The notes under the pieces: model-generated
Told to the model about the DNA's origin: nothing
The model's input: only the letters and a program-made list of their open reading frames with translations
Database searches by the model: none
Program-made: the position numbers and the translations under genes
Assembly (NCBI GenBank): GCA_013377095.1
Contig: JACAAY010000040.1
Location: forward strand, 1 to 44,043
Length of the DNA: 44,043 bases
Direction: 5' to 3'
From: Desulfuromonadales bacterium
Lineage (GTDB): Bacteria > Desulfobacterota > Desulfuromonadia > Geobacterales > Pseudopelobacteraceae
In this document: positions 1 through 9,400 of the stretch, piece by piece
Numbering within the stretch: position 1 is the stretch's first letter
Layout of the letters: each line of letters opens with the position of its first letter

Positions 1-456
1 TTCAGGCATTTTCCATTTCAATATCCCGGTCTTTCATGAAACTTTTGACACTATCACCTTTTTAAATCCATAACGAATTAAGAGTTTATGGGGCGCCGAG
101 CGAAGCCGCCGCATAAAGTCCAGTTGAACGAACCTGCTTTGCACCACTGCGCGCGCCATGTGGATTAATAATCGGGTTTCAGTCTTCCGCTGGGCCGATA
201 ATACGACTCTATGAGGATGTTTCAATAAGGATTTATGCCGTTTTGAGTCGATTTGAGTTGTGCTCTGCTCTTTTATCGTGGTTGCGTTGCTTTGTTTGCG
301 CCAGTTTCCTCCTTTGGCGGACCTCAAAACCGCTGTGGTTTCAGCGGCACAGTGGCGGCCGCTTTGCGTCTCTGGTTTCCGCTGTCTCTTTTCAGGAAGC
401 AGTCGCACTCTTTTCAGGGGCACTCTGTTTCTCGGGCTCCAGAGGCCGTGGTAGCT

Positions 457-606
457 CACTTTGAGAAACCTCTGCTCCAGGCCGGGTACGATATCCGCAT
501 GATTCAAACCTTGTTGGGACATTTAGGCCTGAAAACCACCATGATCTATACCCACTGCGTGCCGGTCAGGACGGGCAAGGAACCGAAAAGTCCGCTGGAT
601 TTCTGA
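457..606 (+). pseudogene. 3' remnant of an integron-type tyrosine recombinase
   Basis: The last ~50 codons of a plus-strand frame ending at 606 match the C-terminus of integron integrases: [14 protein letters not shown], then TTMIYTH (catalytic-box H and nucleophile Y), then a closing KSPLDF close to the usual RSPLD ending. Upstream of about base 457 the frame is low-complexity and unlike any integrase, so the core-binding domain and the Arg box are missing. I read it as a decayed fragment, not a functional enzyme. The small hairpin-forming region at 71-129 could be a related recombination site. The family assignment is firm for this C-terminal motif; whether it came from an integron or another IntI-like recombinase is less certain. 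Confidence 0.7.
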
Positions 607-690
607 GATACAGTGCGCTGACATTTTCGTAAGGTGTTGAATGGTTTTTCTCCGGAAACATCAAAAATTTCGTTGCGATGATAATAAGAT

Positions 691-714
691 AAGGGCGACC
701 ATGCGGCCGCCCCT
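691..714 (-). terminator. Possible terminator downstream of the TumE-like gene
   Basis: Read on the minus strand, a GGGCG/CGCCC stem is followed by a T-rich stretch (TTATCTTATT). It lies about 55 bases past the stop codon of the gene at 766-1356. The stem is short, so the call is tentative. The rest of 607-765 shows nothing recognisable. Confidence 0.4.
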
Positions 715-765
715 GATTCTCTTCCTCTCCACACCTTGTACCTCTTCCGTTCAGATTCCCACCAA

Positions 766-1356
766 TCACTCAAAGGTCGTCGACTTTCCGGTGAGCAGTT
801 TGCCCCGCAGACTGGCCCACTCCCCCTTGGGCATCTGCGAGTAGCACAGGTCGGCCCGGCTACCGAACATGATCACCTTTTCAGGCTCGGGGCGCTCGCC
901 CCGGTCCAGTTTGGAAGCCAGTTCCCTCCCACGTTTGAAGAAATCCGCTGAACCACCCTTTGTAATGGTCAGTTTCATGCCCTTGGTTTCCGGATATTCA
1001 CCGCCGTCATCCGCGCCGATCACGCCCGCGGATTGCTCACCCAGGCCGCTTGGCGGAGTGTTCGGTTTTGGAAGGAAGTCCCATTTGACATCAAAGCGCT
1101 CCTCCAGTTCTTCAAGGGTGGAAAAGGTGCTGTTCTCGATTTCACCCATGGAATAGGCGTTCACCTGGCCGTTGATATAGTCAAATCCCAGCACCCGGCC
1201 GTCATCGGCGGTGCACATTTCCTGATTGATATAGGCCAAATGGTAGCGGGAGGCCTTTCCATCCTGTCCGATCCAGATTTCGCGTCTGATTACGCCATTT
1301 CCCTGGTCCCAGGGAACCATGAAGATATCGTCGGCAACTTTTGTCGCATTAGTCAT
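766..1356 (-). CDS. TumE-like (DUF6516) protein with antitoxin-like C-terminal tail
   Basis: A 196-residue protein. The first ~75 residues (REIWIGQDGKASRYHLAY, then ADDGRVLGFDY) resemble the TumE/DUF6516 toxin family, which has a YHLAY...GRVLGYDN signature. After a linker, the C-terminal ~70 residues (FFKRGRELASKLDRGE...EKVIMFG) resemble the N-terminal part of the partner antitoxin, but no helix-turn-helix follows. It therefore looks like a toxin joined to a shortened antitoxin. The start is the ATG at 1356: AGGAG at 1366-1370 gives 9-base spacing, whereas the in-frame ATG at 1365 abuts the ribosome site. It follows the ole/pfa genes on the same strand, with about 100 bases between and no clear terminator. 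Family assignment is from memory of motifs; function is inferred. Confidence 0.55.
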   Translation of the reverse strand: MTNATKVADDIFMVPWDQGNGVIRREIWIGQDGKASRYHLAYINQEMCTADDGRVLGFDYINGQVNAYSMGEIENSTFSTLEELEERFDVKWDFLPKPNTPPSGLGEQSAGVIGADDGGEYPETKGMKLTITKGGSADFFKRGRELASKLDRGERPEPEKVIMFGSRADLCYSQMPKGEWASLRGKLLTGKSTTFE

Positions 1357-1456
1357 GATGATCATCTCCTGTCTGAAAAAGTGAATGAACTTCTATGGGT
1401 ACGTTGAATTTATTGTAACAGACTTTAACGGGAATTGGCTACGAACTCCTGAAACG

Positions 1457-2347
1457 CTACTCTGTCCGCTCCAGAAACTCCGTGATGATCGGCACCACGA
1501 CCTCTTTCATGTCCTCCAGGATGTAGTGACCGGCGTCGGGATAGCGGTGGAGTTCCGCCCTGGGGAAACGGCGCTGCCATTCGGCCAGGAAGTGGCGGTC
1601 AAAGACGAAGTCCCGCTCACCCCAGAAGATGACCATGGGCAGATCGCTGAACTGGCCGATGCCTTTGGATACTGAACTGACCAGATCATGGGCGCGGTCG
1701 CCGGGCGCCAGGGGGATGTCCTGCACAAAGCGCAGGGTGGCGATCCGGTTGCGCCAGGAATTGTAGGGCAGGCGGTACAGGCCGCGGAGTTCGGCGGTCA
1801 TGGGGTTGCGTTTGCACCCCACAAAGGAGGCGGCCAGGCTGAAGGCGTTCAGGCCGCGCACCAGAAGGCTGCCCAGCTTGGTGTCGCGACAGATGCGGAG
1901 CGCCAGGGGAAGTCGTTTTGTGGGGGGGAGATGGAAGGCGGCTGTATTCATGACCACCAGCCGCTTGATGGCCAGGGGGTGGCGGACAGCATAGGCCATG
2001 CCGATCATGCCGCCCCAGTCGTGGACGACCAGGGTGATGCTGTCCCTGATGCCCAGATGGGCGAGCAGCTGTTCCAGGTCAGACACCCGCCGGCCCAGGG
2101 TGTAGTCGTAGCGGTCATCATCCGGTTTGTCGGACAGGCCGCACCCCATGTGGTCCGGAACGATGCAGCGGTAACGGGTGGAGAGCGTGCTGACCAGGTT
2201 GCGGTAGTAGAACGACCAGGAGGGGTTGCCGTGCAGCATGACCACCACCGGGCCGCTTCCTTCATCCAGGTAGTGGTACGCCAGGCCATCCAGATCCAGA
2301 TACCTGCCGGTGAAGGGGTAGTGCTTTTTCAGCGCATCACTCACCAC
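1457..2347 (-). CDS. oleB: OleB-like alpha/beta hydrolase (haloalkane dehalogenase fold)
   Basis: A 296-residue alpha/beta-hydrolase of the haloalkane dehalogenase/OleB group. The oxyanion-hole motif HGNPSWSF is at 39-46. The nucleophile elbow VVHDWGG places Asp110 as nucleophile, D246 (GERDFVFD) is the likely acid, and H274 (DAGHY) the base. OleB enzymes decarboxylate the beta-lactone made by OleC, giving the cis-olefin of head-to-head hydrocarbons. The gene starts with GTG at 2347 or 2344, both inside the end of the upstream OleA-like gene; the second gives a GTGA stop/start overlap and better spacing from GGAG. Translation is therefore probably coupled. A dehalogenase or an esterase releasing the PUFA chain cannot be excluded, since no oleC or oleD lies nearby. 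Confidence 0.72.
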   Translation of the reverse strand: MVSDALKKHYPFTGRYLDLDGLAYHYLDEGSGPVVVMLHGNPSWSFYYRNLVSTLSTRYRCIVPDHMGCGLSDKPDDDRYDYTLGRRVSDLEQLLAHLGIRDSITLVVHDWGGMIGMAYAVRHPLAIKRLVVMNTAAFHLPPTKRLPLALRICRDTKLGSLLVRGLNAFSLAASFVGCKRNPMTAELRGLYRLPYNSWRNRIATLRFVQDIPLAPGDRAHDLVSSVSKGIGQFSDLPMVIFWGERDFVFDRHFLAEWQRRFPRAELHRYPDAGHYILEDMKEVVVPIITEFLERTE

Positions 2348-3384
2348 TCCACTCCCAGCATGAGACAGTTGAGACCACTACCGATGCCCAGCAGGGCGAC
2401 CCGATCCCCCTGGAGCAGGATGTCGCGCTCCGCTGCCAGGGCAGCGGTAAGCGGCAGGGAGACCGTGCCCATGTTGCCCAGGTATTCGTAAGTGGTGAAG
2501 TCCCGGTCATCGGAGATGCCCAGGGTCTTGAGGATGGCGTTCTGGTGTGCCGAGCCGACCTGGTGGCAAATGACCTGATCCACCTCTTCCGCCCGCCACC
2601 CCAGGTGGGGGAGAAAGGCGTTCCAGGTGCGCCTCCCCAGCTCCACGCCATGATTCATGACATTAACCCCGTCGGTGGACATGACCTGCTCGTAGCCCCC
2701 CTTGCCGTCCGGCGTCACCCCCCACAGGCAGAGCTGGTGGTGCTCCGGCGCCGCCAGGGTGACGCCGCCCAGCAGCTGCCGCCGGGCCGAACCGGAAAAG
2801 GAACCGTCGGTCAACAGCACGGCCACGGCCCCGGAACCGCCGGTCAGGGTGGCCAGGGAGGAGGCGAAATGCTCCATGCGCCGCTCTTTCAGCATGCGGC
2901 TGATCATGATCTCGTTGATCTCCCGCGCGCTTTCGCAGGAAACCACCATGCCGGCCCGGATCTGGCCCAGCTCGATGCGGTTGGCCAGGTCCAGGATGCC
3001 GTTCAGGACCCCCAGGCAGGCGTTGGACAGATCAAAGATGGCGGCTTGGCCGCCGATGCCGAGGCCATCTGCGACCCGGCAGGCGGTGGCCGGCTCGAAT
3101 TGCTCGCGGCAGACACCGGCATAGATCAGGGCGCCGATCTGGTCGGGGGTAACTCCGCTTACTGCCAGGGCTTTTTTGCCGGCGGCAATGGCACCCTGGG
3201 AAAGGGGGTAGCCCGGCTTCCACCAGCGCCGCTCGCGGATGCCGGTCAGGGCCTGCAACTGTCCCGGCGCGATGCGCAGCTCGCGGTAGAGCGGCTCCAG
3301 GCGCGCTTCAAGGTCACTGGTGGAAACAACCACCGGTGCCAACTGGTAGCCGAACGCTTCGATAATTACTCTGCTGTATTTCAT
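2341..3384 (-). CDS. oleA: OleA-like 3-oxoacyl synthase III (head-to-head acyl condensation)
   Basis: A 347-residue thiolase-fold KAS III homologue. The active-site Cys123 lies in SNACLGVLNG; His274 (ICHQVG) and Asn304 (YLGNMGT) complete the triad. The stretch EQFEPATACRVADGLG matches OleA proteins, where the Glu of this motif (here E97) is the base thought to activate the second acyl chain. OleA performs a non-decarboxylative Claisen condensation of two acyl thioesters to a 2-alkyl-3-ketoacyl product. GGAG with 8-base spacing supports the ATG at 3384. It lies 80 bases downstream of pfaC and overlaps the OleB-like gene, so polyunsaturated acyl groups are the probable substrate (inference). 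The alternative is a KAS III that primes or releases the PUFA synthase. Confidence 0.78.
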   Translation of the reverse strand: MKYSRVIIEAFGYQLAPVVVSTSDLEARLEPLYRELRIAPGQLQALTGIRERRWWKPGYPLSQGAIAAGKKALAVSGVTPDQIGALIYAGVCREQFEPATACRVADGLGIGGQAAIFDLSNACLGVLNGILDLANRIELGQIRAGMVVSCESAREINEIMISRMLKERRMEHFASSLATLTGGSGAVAVLLTDGSFSGSARRQLLGGVTLAAPEHHQLCLWGVTPDGKGGYEQVMSTDGVNVMNHGVELGRRTWNAFLPHLGWRAEEVDQVICHQVGSAHQNAILKTLGISDDRDFTTYEYLGNMGTVSLPLTAALAAERDILLQGDRVALLGIGSGLNCLMLGVEW

Positions 3385-3402
3385 GGTTGGTACTCCAAAA
3401 TT

Positions 3403-3448
3403 CCCCTCATCCGCCCCTGCGGGGCACCTTCTCCCAAAGGGAGAAGGG
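3403..3448 (+). repeat. Palindromic (REP-like) intergenic repeat
   Basis: A CCCCTCATCCGCCCC-type repeat followed by the inverted pair CTTCTCCC/GGGAGAAG, between pfaC and the OleA-like gene. It belongs to the same widespread family as the three copies inside pfaC (4567, 5872, 6178), but in the opposite orientation. As RNA on the minus strand it would form a hairpin within the operon transcript. Confidence 0.7.
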
Positions 3449-3464
3449 AGACTTATCGCTCACG

Positions 3465-6400
3465 TTAGATCATCCGCACGCTGAAATCATTCATCTGGTA
3501 AATTGTGCGACCGTCCACGGACAGGAAGCCGTCGGCCAGCAGGATGCGCCGCTCGTCATCGCAGGTTGTGATCCAGGCTTCCACGCAGACCCGGCTGTTG
3601 GTTGGAACGACCTGGCCGCGGTAAAGCCAGCGGTGACGCTGGCCGAGGGTCATGGCAGCCAGGATGGCCTTGCCGTCCCACCCCCAGCGTTCCACAGCCG
3701 CAAACTTGACCAGCTGCAGGAATGATTCCAGCCCCAGGGAGCCGGGTGTAACCGGGTCCTGGTAAAAATGGGCCTTGAAGAACCACTCTTCGGGGTTCAC
3801 ATCCTTTATTCCACGCACATAGCCGAGCCCGGCCGGTCCGCCATCCGGGACGAACAGTTCGATACGGTCAATCATGGCCAGTTGCTGCTCCGGAAAAGGC
3901 GCCTCCCGGGGGAAGGAGAGGCTGCGGCCGCGACTGTGTTCCTCCGCGGTCGGCTGATAGGGCGTGGCGTCGCGGATCCCCACCTGGGATGCCAGGGCTT
4001 CCCTGGAAAAGAAGCCGAACATGGTCTCCCCCTCGTAGAGGACACCGTCACGGTCAGTTACGGAGAAGTCGTACTCCTGGATGATCATGCCGCCGCTGGT
4101 GGCAACCTTTTTCATGCAGGCACTTGCGGTCAGGGTGCCGCTGGCCGGGGTGACAGGCCGGTGCTGGACCGCGTTCCCTCCCAGGTTGCGGAAGGAAATG
4201 TCATTGGCTGTGGTCAGCGCCGATCCGATGTAGGCCGCCAGCCAGCCGCAGGGCTGCAGGGCCGCCTCCAGCAGGACCGCGAAGGGCATGCGCTGCTGCC
4301 GGTCCGCCGCGAAATACCAGGCATCGGTCGGAACATCGTACTGGGCCTCGGTCCGGACGCCGGCTACCATGCGCCATGGTTCACCCTGGACTGCGGTGAT
4401 TCGGTCCATGAACTGGAACGGGGGGCCGGGCAGACGGGCGATCTTGCGGCCGCTGTCAAAGATCCGGTACGGTTCACCGAATCCTTCCGAGGGATTGCCG
4501 TTGCTGTAGGCCAGGATCTGCTGTTTGGTGTAGATGGCCGGTTTGCGGTCATCACGACCAATAACTCCCTCTCCCCCTGGGAGAGGGCTGGGGTGAGGGG
4601 CTTTACTACTCCCCTCCCAAAGCGCCTCAAGTTTCTCCCGGCTGGAGCCGGAGAGACGCACCGACATGCTGGTGATTTCCACGATCGGCCGGCCGTCGGC
4701 GTACATCAGGGCATCGGCGATGGCATAGGGCTCGGGGCCATAGCCCAGTTCGCGGATACAGACTTCGTAGGTGACGATTTTGGTGGTCTCCAGGACCTGG
4801 CCCCGGCAGCAGAGCCGGCTGGCCACGCCCGGAACCGGCTCCCAGGCCGCCTGCCCGTCCTCGGCAACCCATCCCATGCGCAGCAGGAAGATCCGCAGGG
4901 TGTGCATGCAGCACTCGTACATCAGGGTTCCGGGCATGACCCGGTCATCCACAAAGTGGCAGGTGATGAACCAGTCCTGGGGGTGGATGTCAGCCTCGGC
5001 AACAATCTGGCCGAGTCCGTAGTGTCCGCCGTCAGGGTCAATCCCGCACACCCGGTGGACCAGCTGCATGGCGCCGCCCGGAATGGTCAGGGGACGGGTC
5101 AGGCCGGGAAGGGCAAAGAGCGGACCGAAGCATCCGGCCAGGTCTCCGGTACGCAGACGGTCAAGCTGATCTCTGTCGTACCCTTCACGGACCATGGCCA
5201 CTAACTCGCGCCAGTCGGCGGGGCGGGTTCCCCTGGTGGGGCGCAGGTCAATGGCCGGCCGGATGATCCCCTTGCCCGCATCCAGTTCATGGCTGGTGAA
5301 GAAACCGGCGCAGCCGTCCTGCATGGTCAGCAGCGCTTCGCCGTTGACGGTGGCGTCAAACCGGAAGCGGAACAGGTAGGTGTCTCCCTGGCGGAAAAAA
5401 CGCTCGATGCGGATGTCATAGCGGATCGTCTCACCCGGACCGGGCAGGGCGCGATGGAAGGTGACCACCGCATCCAGCAGGCGATAGACCGCCTGGCCGC
5501 GGGTGATGAAGTCGATGCCCAGGTAGCCGGAGAGGAACAGGTCAGCCTGACCGGCTTCCACGGCGATGCAGGTGGGAATCCTTCCACCATCCAGGTACCA
5601 GGCTCCGGCATGGATGTCGTGCTCGGTCACCACCCGGCCGCTGGTCATGGATCTGGCCTCACCTTCCAGGGTGACGATGCGGTCCACCAGCATCAGCGGT
5701 TCGTCCGGCAGACGCACCCTGGTGGGAAAGCTGTCCAGCTCGGCAAAATCGGGGCCGAGCATGCGGCTGACGCTGCCGCGGGCAAATTCCAGGCACATGG
5801 CGCGGTCAAAGACGCAGGGAACGGACGTCGCGGGAGCAAGGGGCGTATTCGCTGCCTGCTGGCTGAATGTACCTCCCCCTTCACGGGGGAGGTGAGGAGG
5901 GGGAGGGGGGATCGCAGTCTCAGAGTCATCCGGCAATGCCCCATCTCCCAACGCCTGCCGGAGCGAGACCTGCAGCTGCAGGGCCTGGGCCATGGCGCCG
6001 GTCAGGTTTTCGGAAACCCGCAGATAGGCTTCGTGGGCTTTGAGGCGCGCTTGCTGGGCTGCGGCAAAGTCGTGAATAACCTGCTCATGGGGTGAACGCT
6101 CCCCGTTTCTCCGGTGGAGGCGTTCAGGCGCGCTCTCCCTCGGAAGTGTCATGGACGCTGATATTGGGCTCTTTGTTCCCTCTCCCTTTGGGAGAGGGTT
6201 AGGGTGGGAGGTGGGGGGCACGGGAATGGCCGTACTCCGGCGCGGCGGAAGCGAGGGTTGAAATGGCATTCCTCCGCTGGGGACGCGCAGCATGGTTTTC
6301 TTGTGTGCATCGTACGGTTTATCCACCGGAGCGGCAAAGAGGGGCGACAGGTCCAGCGGCACTCGCTCCGCCACCAGTTGCGCCAGAAGCCGCAGCAGAC

Positions 6401-9400
6401 CGGAGACCGGATCCTGCCCCTGATGGCAGATCGATCTGGCCAGGTGGGGGCGGTTTTCCAAGATACGACCGATCATCCTGCTGCAGGAACTGCCCGGTCC
6501 CATTTCAAGAAACAGCCGCACCCCATCGCTGTAGGCCTGTTCAATGGTGGCCGGGAAGTTGATCCCTTCCAGCGCCTGGGCAAGAATCGAGTCGGCCGCG
6601 CTTTCGCGGTTGAGCTCGTAGGCGGCGTTTTTGGCGCCGCTGTAAAAACGGATTCCGGCCGGTGGGGTGGTGGGGAAGAGGTGCAGCTGACGGTAGGGGA
6701 CCGCAACCTCCCGGGCCACCTCGCAATGGACCGTGGTTACCCCCTGGAGCGGGAAGAAGGGGCGGCCGAGCCGCTCCACAAGCTGTCCGACACTCCTGCT
6801 GTCGCCGCCGATTACACATTCATCAGGAGTGTTGACGATCAGCAGATAGACGCGGGCAGTGCCCTCAAGGGCAGTGCGAACCTCCGGTGCCGGAGCGGTC
6901 ACCACGCCGATGCTCCATTCCACCCTGCTTCCCTCTGCCAGGCCCCAGGCGCGTTGCGCTGCCCTGCATTCCCCCGCAAGGTCACGGGTGAAGAGGGTCG
7001 AGTTGTGCATGCGGGACAACATGCCGTCCCGGTCGTGCCAGGCTCCCAGGGCAAAGAAGGCTGCCGATTCACCCAGGCTGTAGCCGATGGAGGCCTGGGG
7101 TTCCACTCCGAAGTCGCGTAGCAGGTCGCTGACGGCGCAGCCGGTGGCAACCTGGCCGAAAAGAACGGCCCGGTGGTCGTTGTTGATCTCCGCCGGAGGG
7201 GCTCCGTTCCAGAACCGTTCCGGTTGAAACTGGCTGCGTAGGTAGAGGTTGTCCCCGTCCTGCAGCCGGAAGATCTCCGGCCAGCGGCAGGAGAGTTCCA
7301 TGCCCATGCCGGGGTAATGGTTTCCAGAGCCGGGAAACACAAAGGCGACCTTGCCCTCCAGTCCCAGCGGCGCAGAGGAATAAAACAGGCGGTCATGCAG
7401 GGCGGGGTGAGCCAGAAGCTCATCCGTTGAACTGTCGGAGGCCAGTAGTTGCTTGCCCAGATCGACCAGTGCCAGCAGTTCATCCCGGTTGCGGGCGACC
7501 AGGGCCAGGGCGCGGGGGGGCTGGTCCCCTTCAAGGTCGTGCGTGGCGCCGCGTCCGTACCATTCACGCGCCAGTGTTGCCAAGCTATCGTCCGAGGCAT
7601 GGGCGGTACGTTGACGCAGCAGGTCGAGCCCCCTGGCCAGTTCGGCCCGGTTCACTCCAGTGAGGGAGAAGAGGAATTCCGATCCCGCCCCGAGCGGAGC
7701 GATCCGTTCCGCTCGGGGCGGGAGAGCGTCCCACCCTTCCAGAACCACGTGGCTGCAGCCGCCATCCATGCCAAAGGCGCTGATCCCCGCCCGGCGCGGT
7801 CCTTCGGCCCGGTTACGGAGCCAGTAGCGGGGAGTGCGGGGAAGGTAGAGCGGACCGGGACCGGAAAGCTCGTTGCAGGGGCTCTCCAGGCCGCGGCAGG
7901 GGGGGATGATTTCCTGATAGAGCGCCAGGCAGCCCCGCACCAGGGAGGCCAGGCCGGAGGCCGCACCGCTCTGGCCGATGTCGGCCGCGACGCTGGAGAT
8001 GGCGCAGGAACGATCCTTGCGCGGAGGGGCGTCATCCGTGGGTGTTGTTCCGAAGAAGATTGCCAGGGCTGCGGCCTCCATGCAGTCCTCGGCCGGATGG
8101 CCGCTGGCGTGCGCCTCCAGATAGGTGATAGTTGCCGGATTGACCCCCGCGTCGCAGTAGGCGCGCTCCAGGGCCTGGCAATAGGCTGCCTGATCCGGAA
8201 TGGTGGTTGTGCCGCTGGAAGTGCCGATGCCGCGGATAACCGCATAGATCCGGTCACCATCGTGTTCGGCGTCATCCAGACGCTTGAGCACCACACAGGC
8301 GGCCCCTTCACCGACTATGGCGCCGTCGGCGCGCTGATCAAAGGGAAGCCCACGGCCGGAACGAGAGAATTCCCTGCCGGCGTGCTGCCCCAGAACCGAG
8401 CGCAGGTCACCGGCCAGGTCCACTGCCCCGACCAGGGCCCGGTCGATCTCGCCCGACTGGAGCATGCGCAGCGCCGTTTCCAGGGAGCGGATGCCGGAAT
8501 TCTCCTCGCTGGCCAGGGCAAAGCTCGGTCCCCCGACCCTGAATTCCCGCGCAATCCTGCTGGCCACGATGTTGCCCAGGGCGCCCATGGTACGGTTGGC
8601 GGTTAGGGGCGGGCTGGCGTCGTCCCGCAGTTGCGCGGTCCAGGCCGCCAGTTCCTCATCAGACAATTCGCGGCCCAGCTCCCTGGCCCAGACTGCGGCC
8701 TGTTCCGCCAGGGACCAGCGGAAGCTGAAGTTGGTGCTGTTCAGGTCCAGGGCAATGCCCATAAAGACCCCTGCTCGTTGGTTGCCCTCCCGGTCAAGAC
8801 CGGCATCGGCCATGGCTGCCGCGGCTGAGCTGAGCATCAGGATCTGCTGCGGCAGCATCTCCTCCATCTCACGGGGAGGGATGCGGAACTGGTCGGTTGC
8901 AACCGCAACCTCGTCCAGGTAGTAGCCGCTGAAAGGGGTCTGCTGCAGCCCTTGCTCCTGGAACCAGATGCTCTCCTGGGCGCCCCACCATTTTGTGGGA
9001 GGAGCGGGTAGCGCGTGTGCCCTGTCCCCCAGAACCCGTTCCTGGAAGGAACGCAACGACTGCCAGGGACCGAAGCGGGCGTCCATGCCGATAATTGCAA
9101 CCGGAACGTGCGTTTTCGGTTTCTGGTCCTGTTTGGCCGGCCTGGTTCGCCCGCTCTCCGGCAGCCATTCCTCCACCAGCAGGTGGGCGTTGATGCCGCC
9201 AAATCCGAAGGCGCTGACCGCTGCCCGTCGCGGGATGCCATTGCCCCGGCGTTCCCAGGCGATCCCTTCACTCAGTACCCGGAAGGGGCTGTTGTCCAGA
9301 TCCATTCCCGGTTGGGGCGCGCTGAAATTGGCGGTGGGGGGAAGCTGTTCCTCGGCCATGGCCAGCAGCACCTTGGTCAGGGCTGCCGCGCCGGCAGCGG

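Noticed and set aside
34..522. 162-codon minus-strand frame at the left end
   Set aside because: Runs antisense through the recombinase remnant and repeats; basic low-complexity product with no family match.
7449..8606. Long plus-strand open frame (385 codons) inside pfaC
   Set aside because: Antisense shadow of the KS/CLF coding region, low-complexity Gly/Gln/Val composition typical of GC-rich reverse frames, no domain. The same applies to frames at 3768-5204, 14362-15612, 1688-2491 and 2545-3468.
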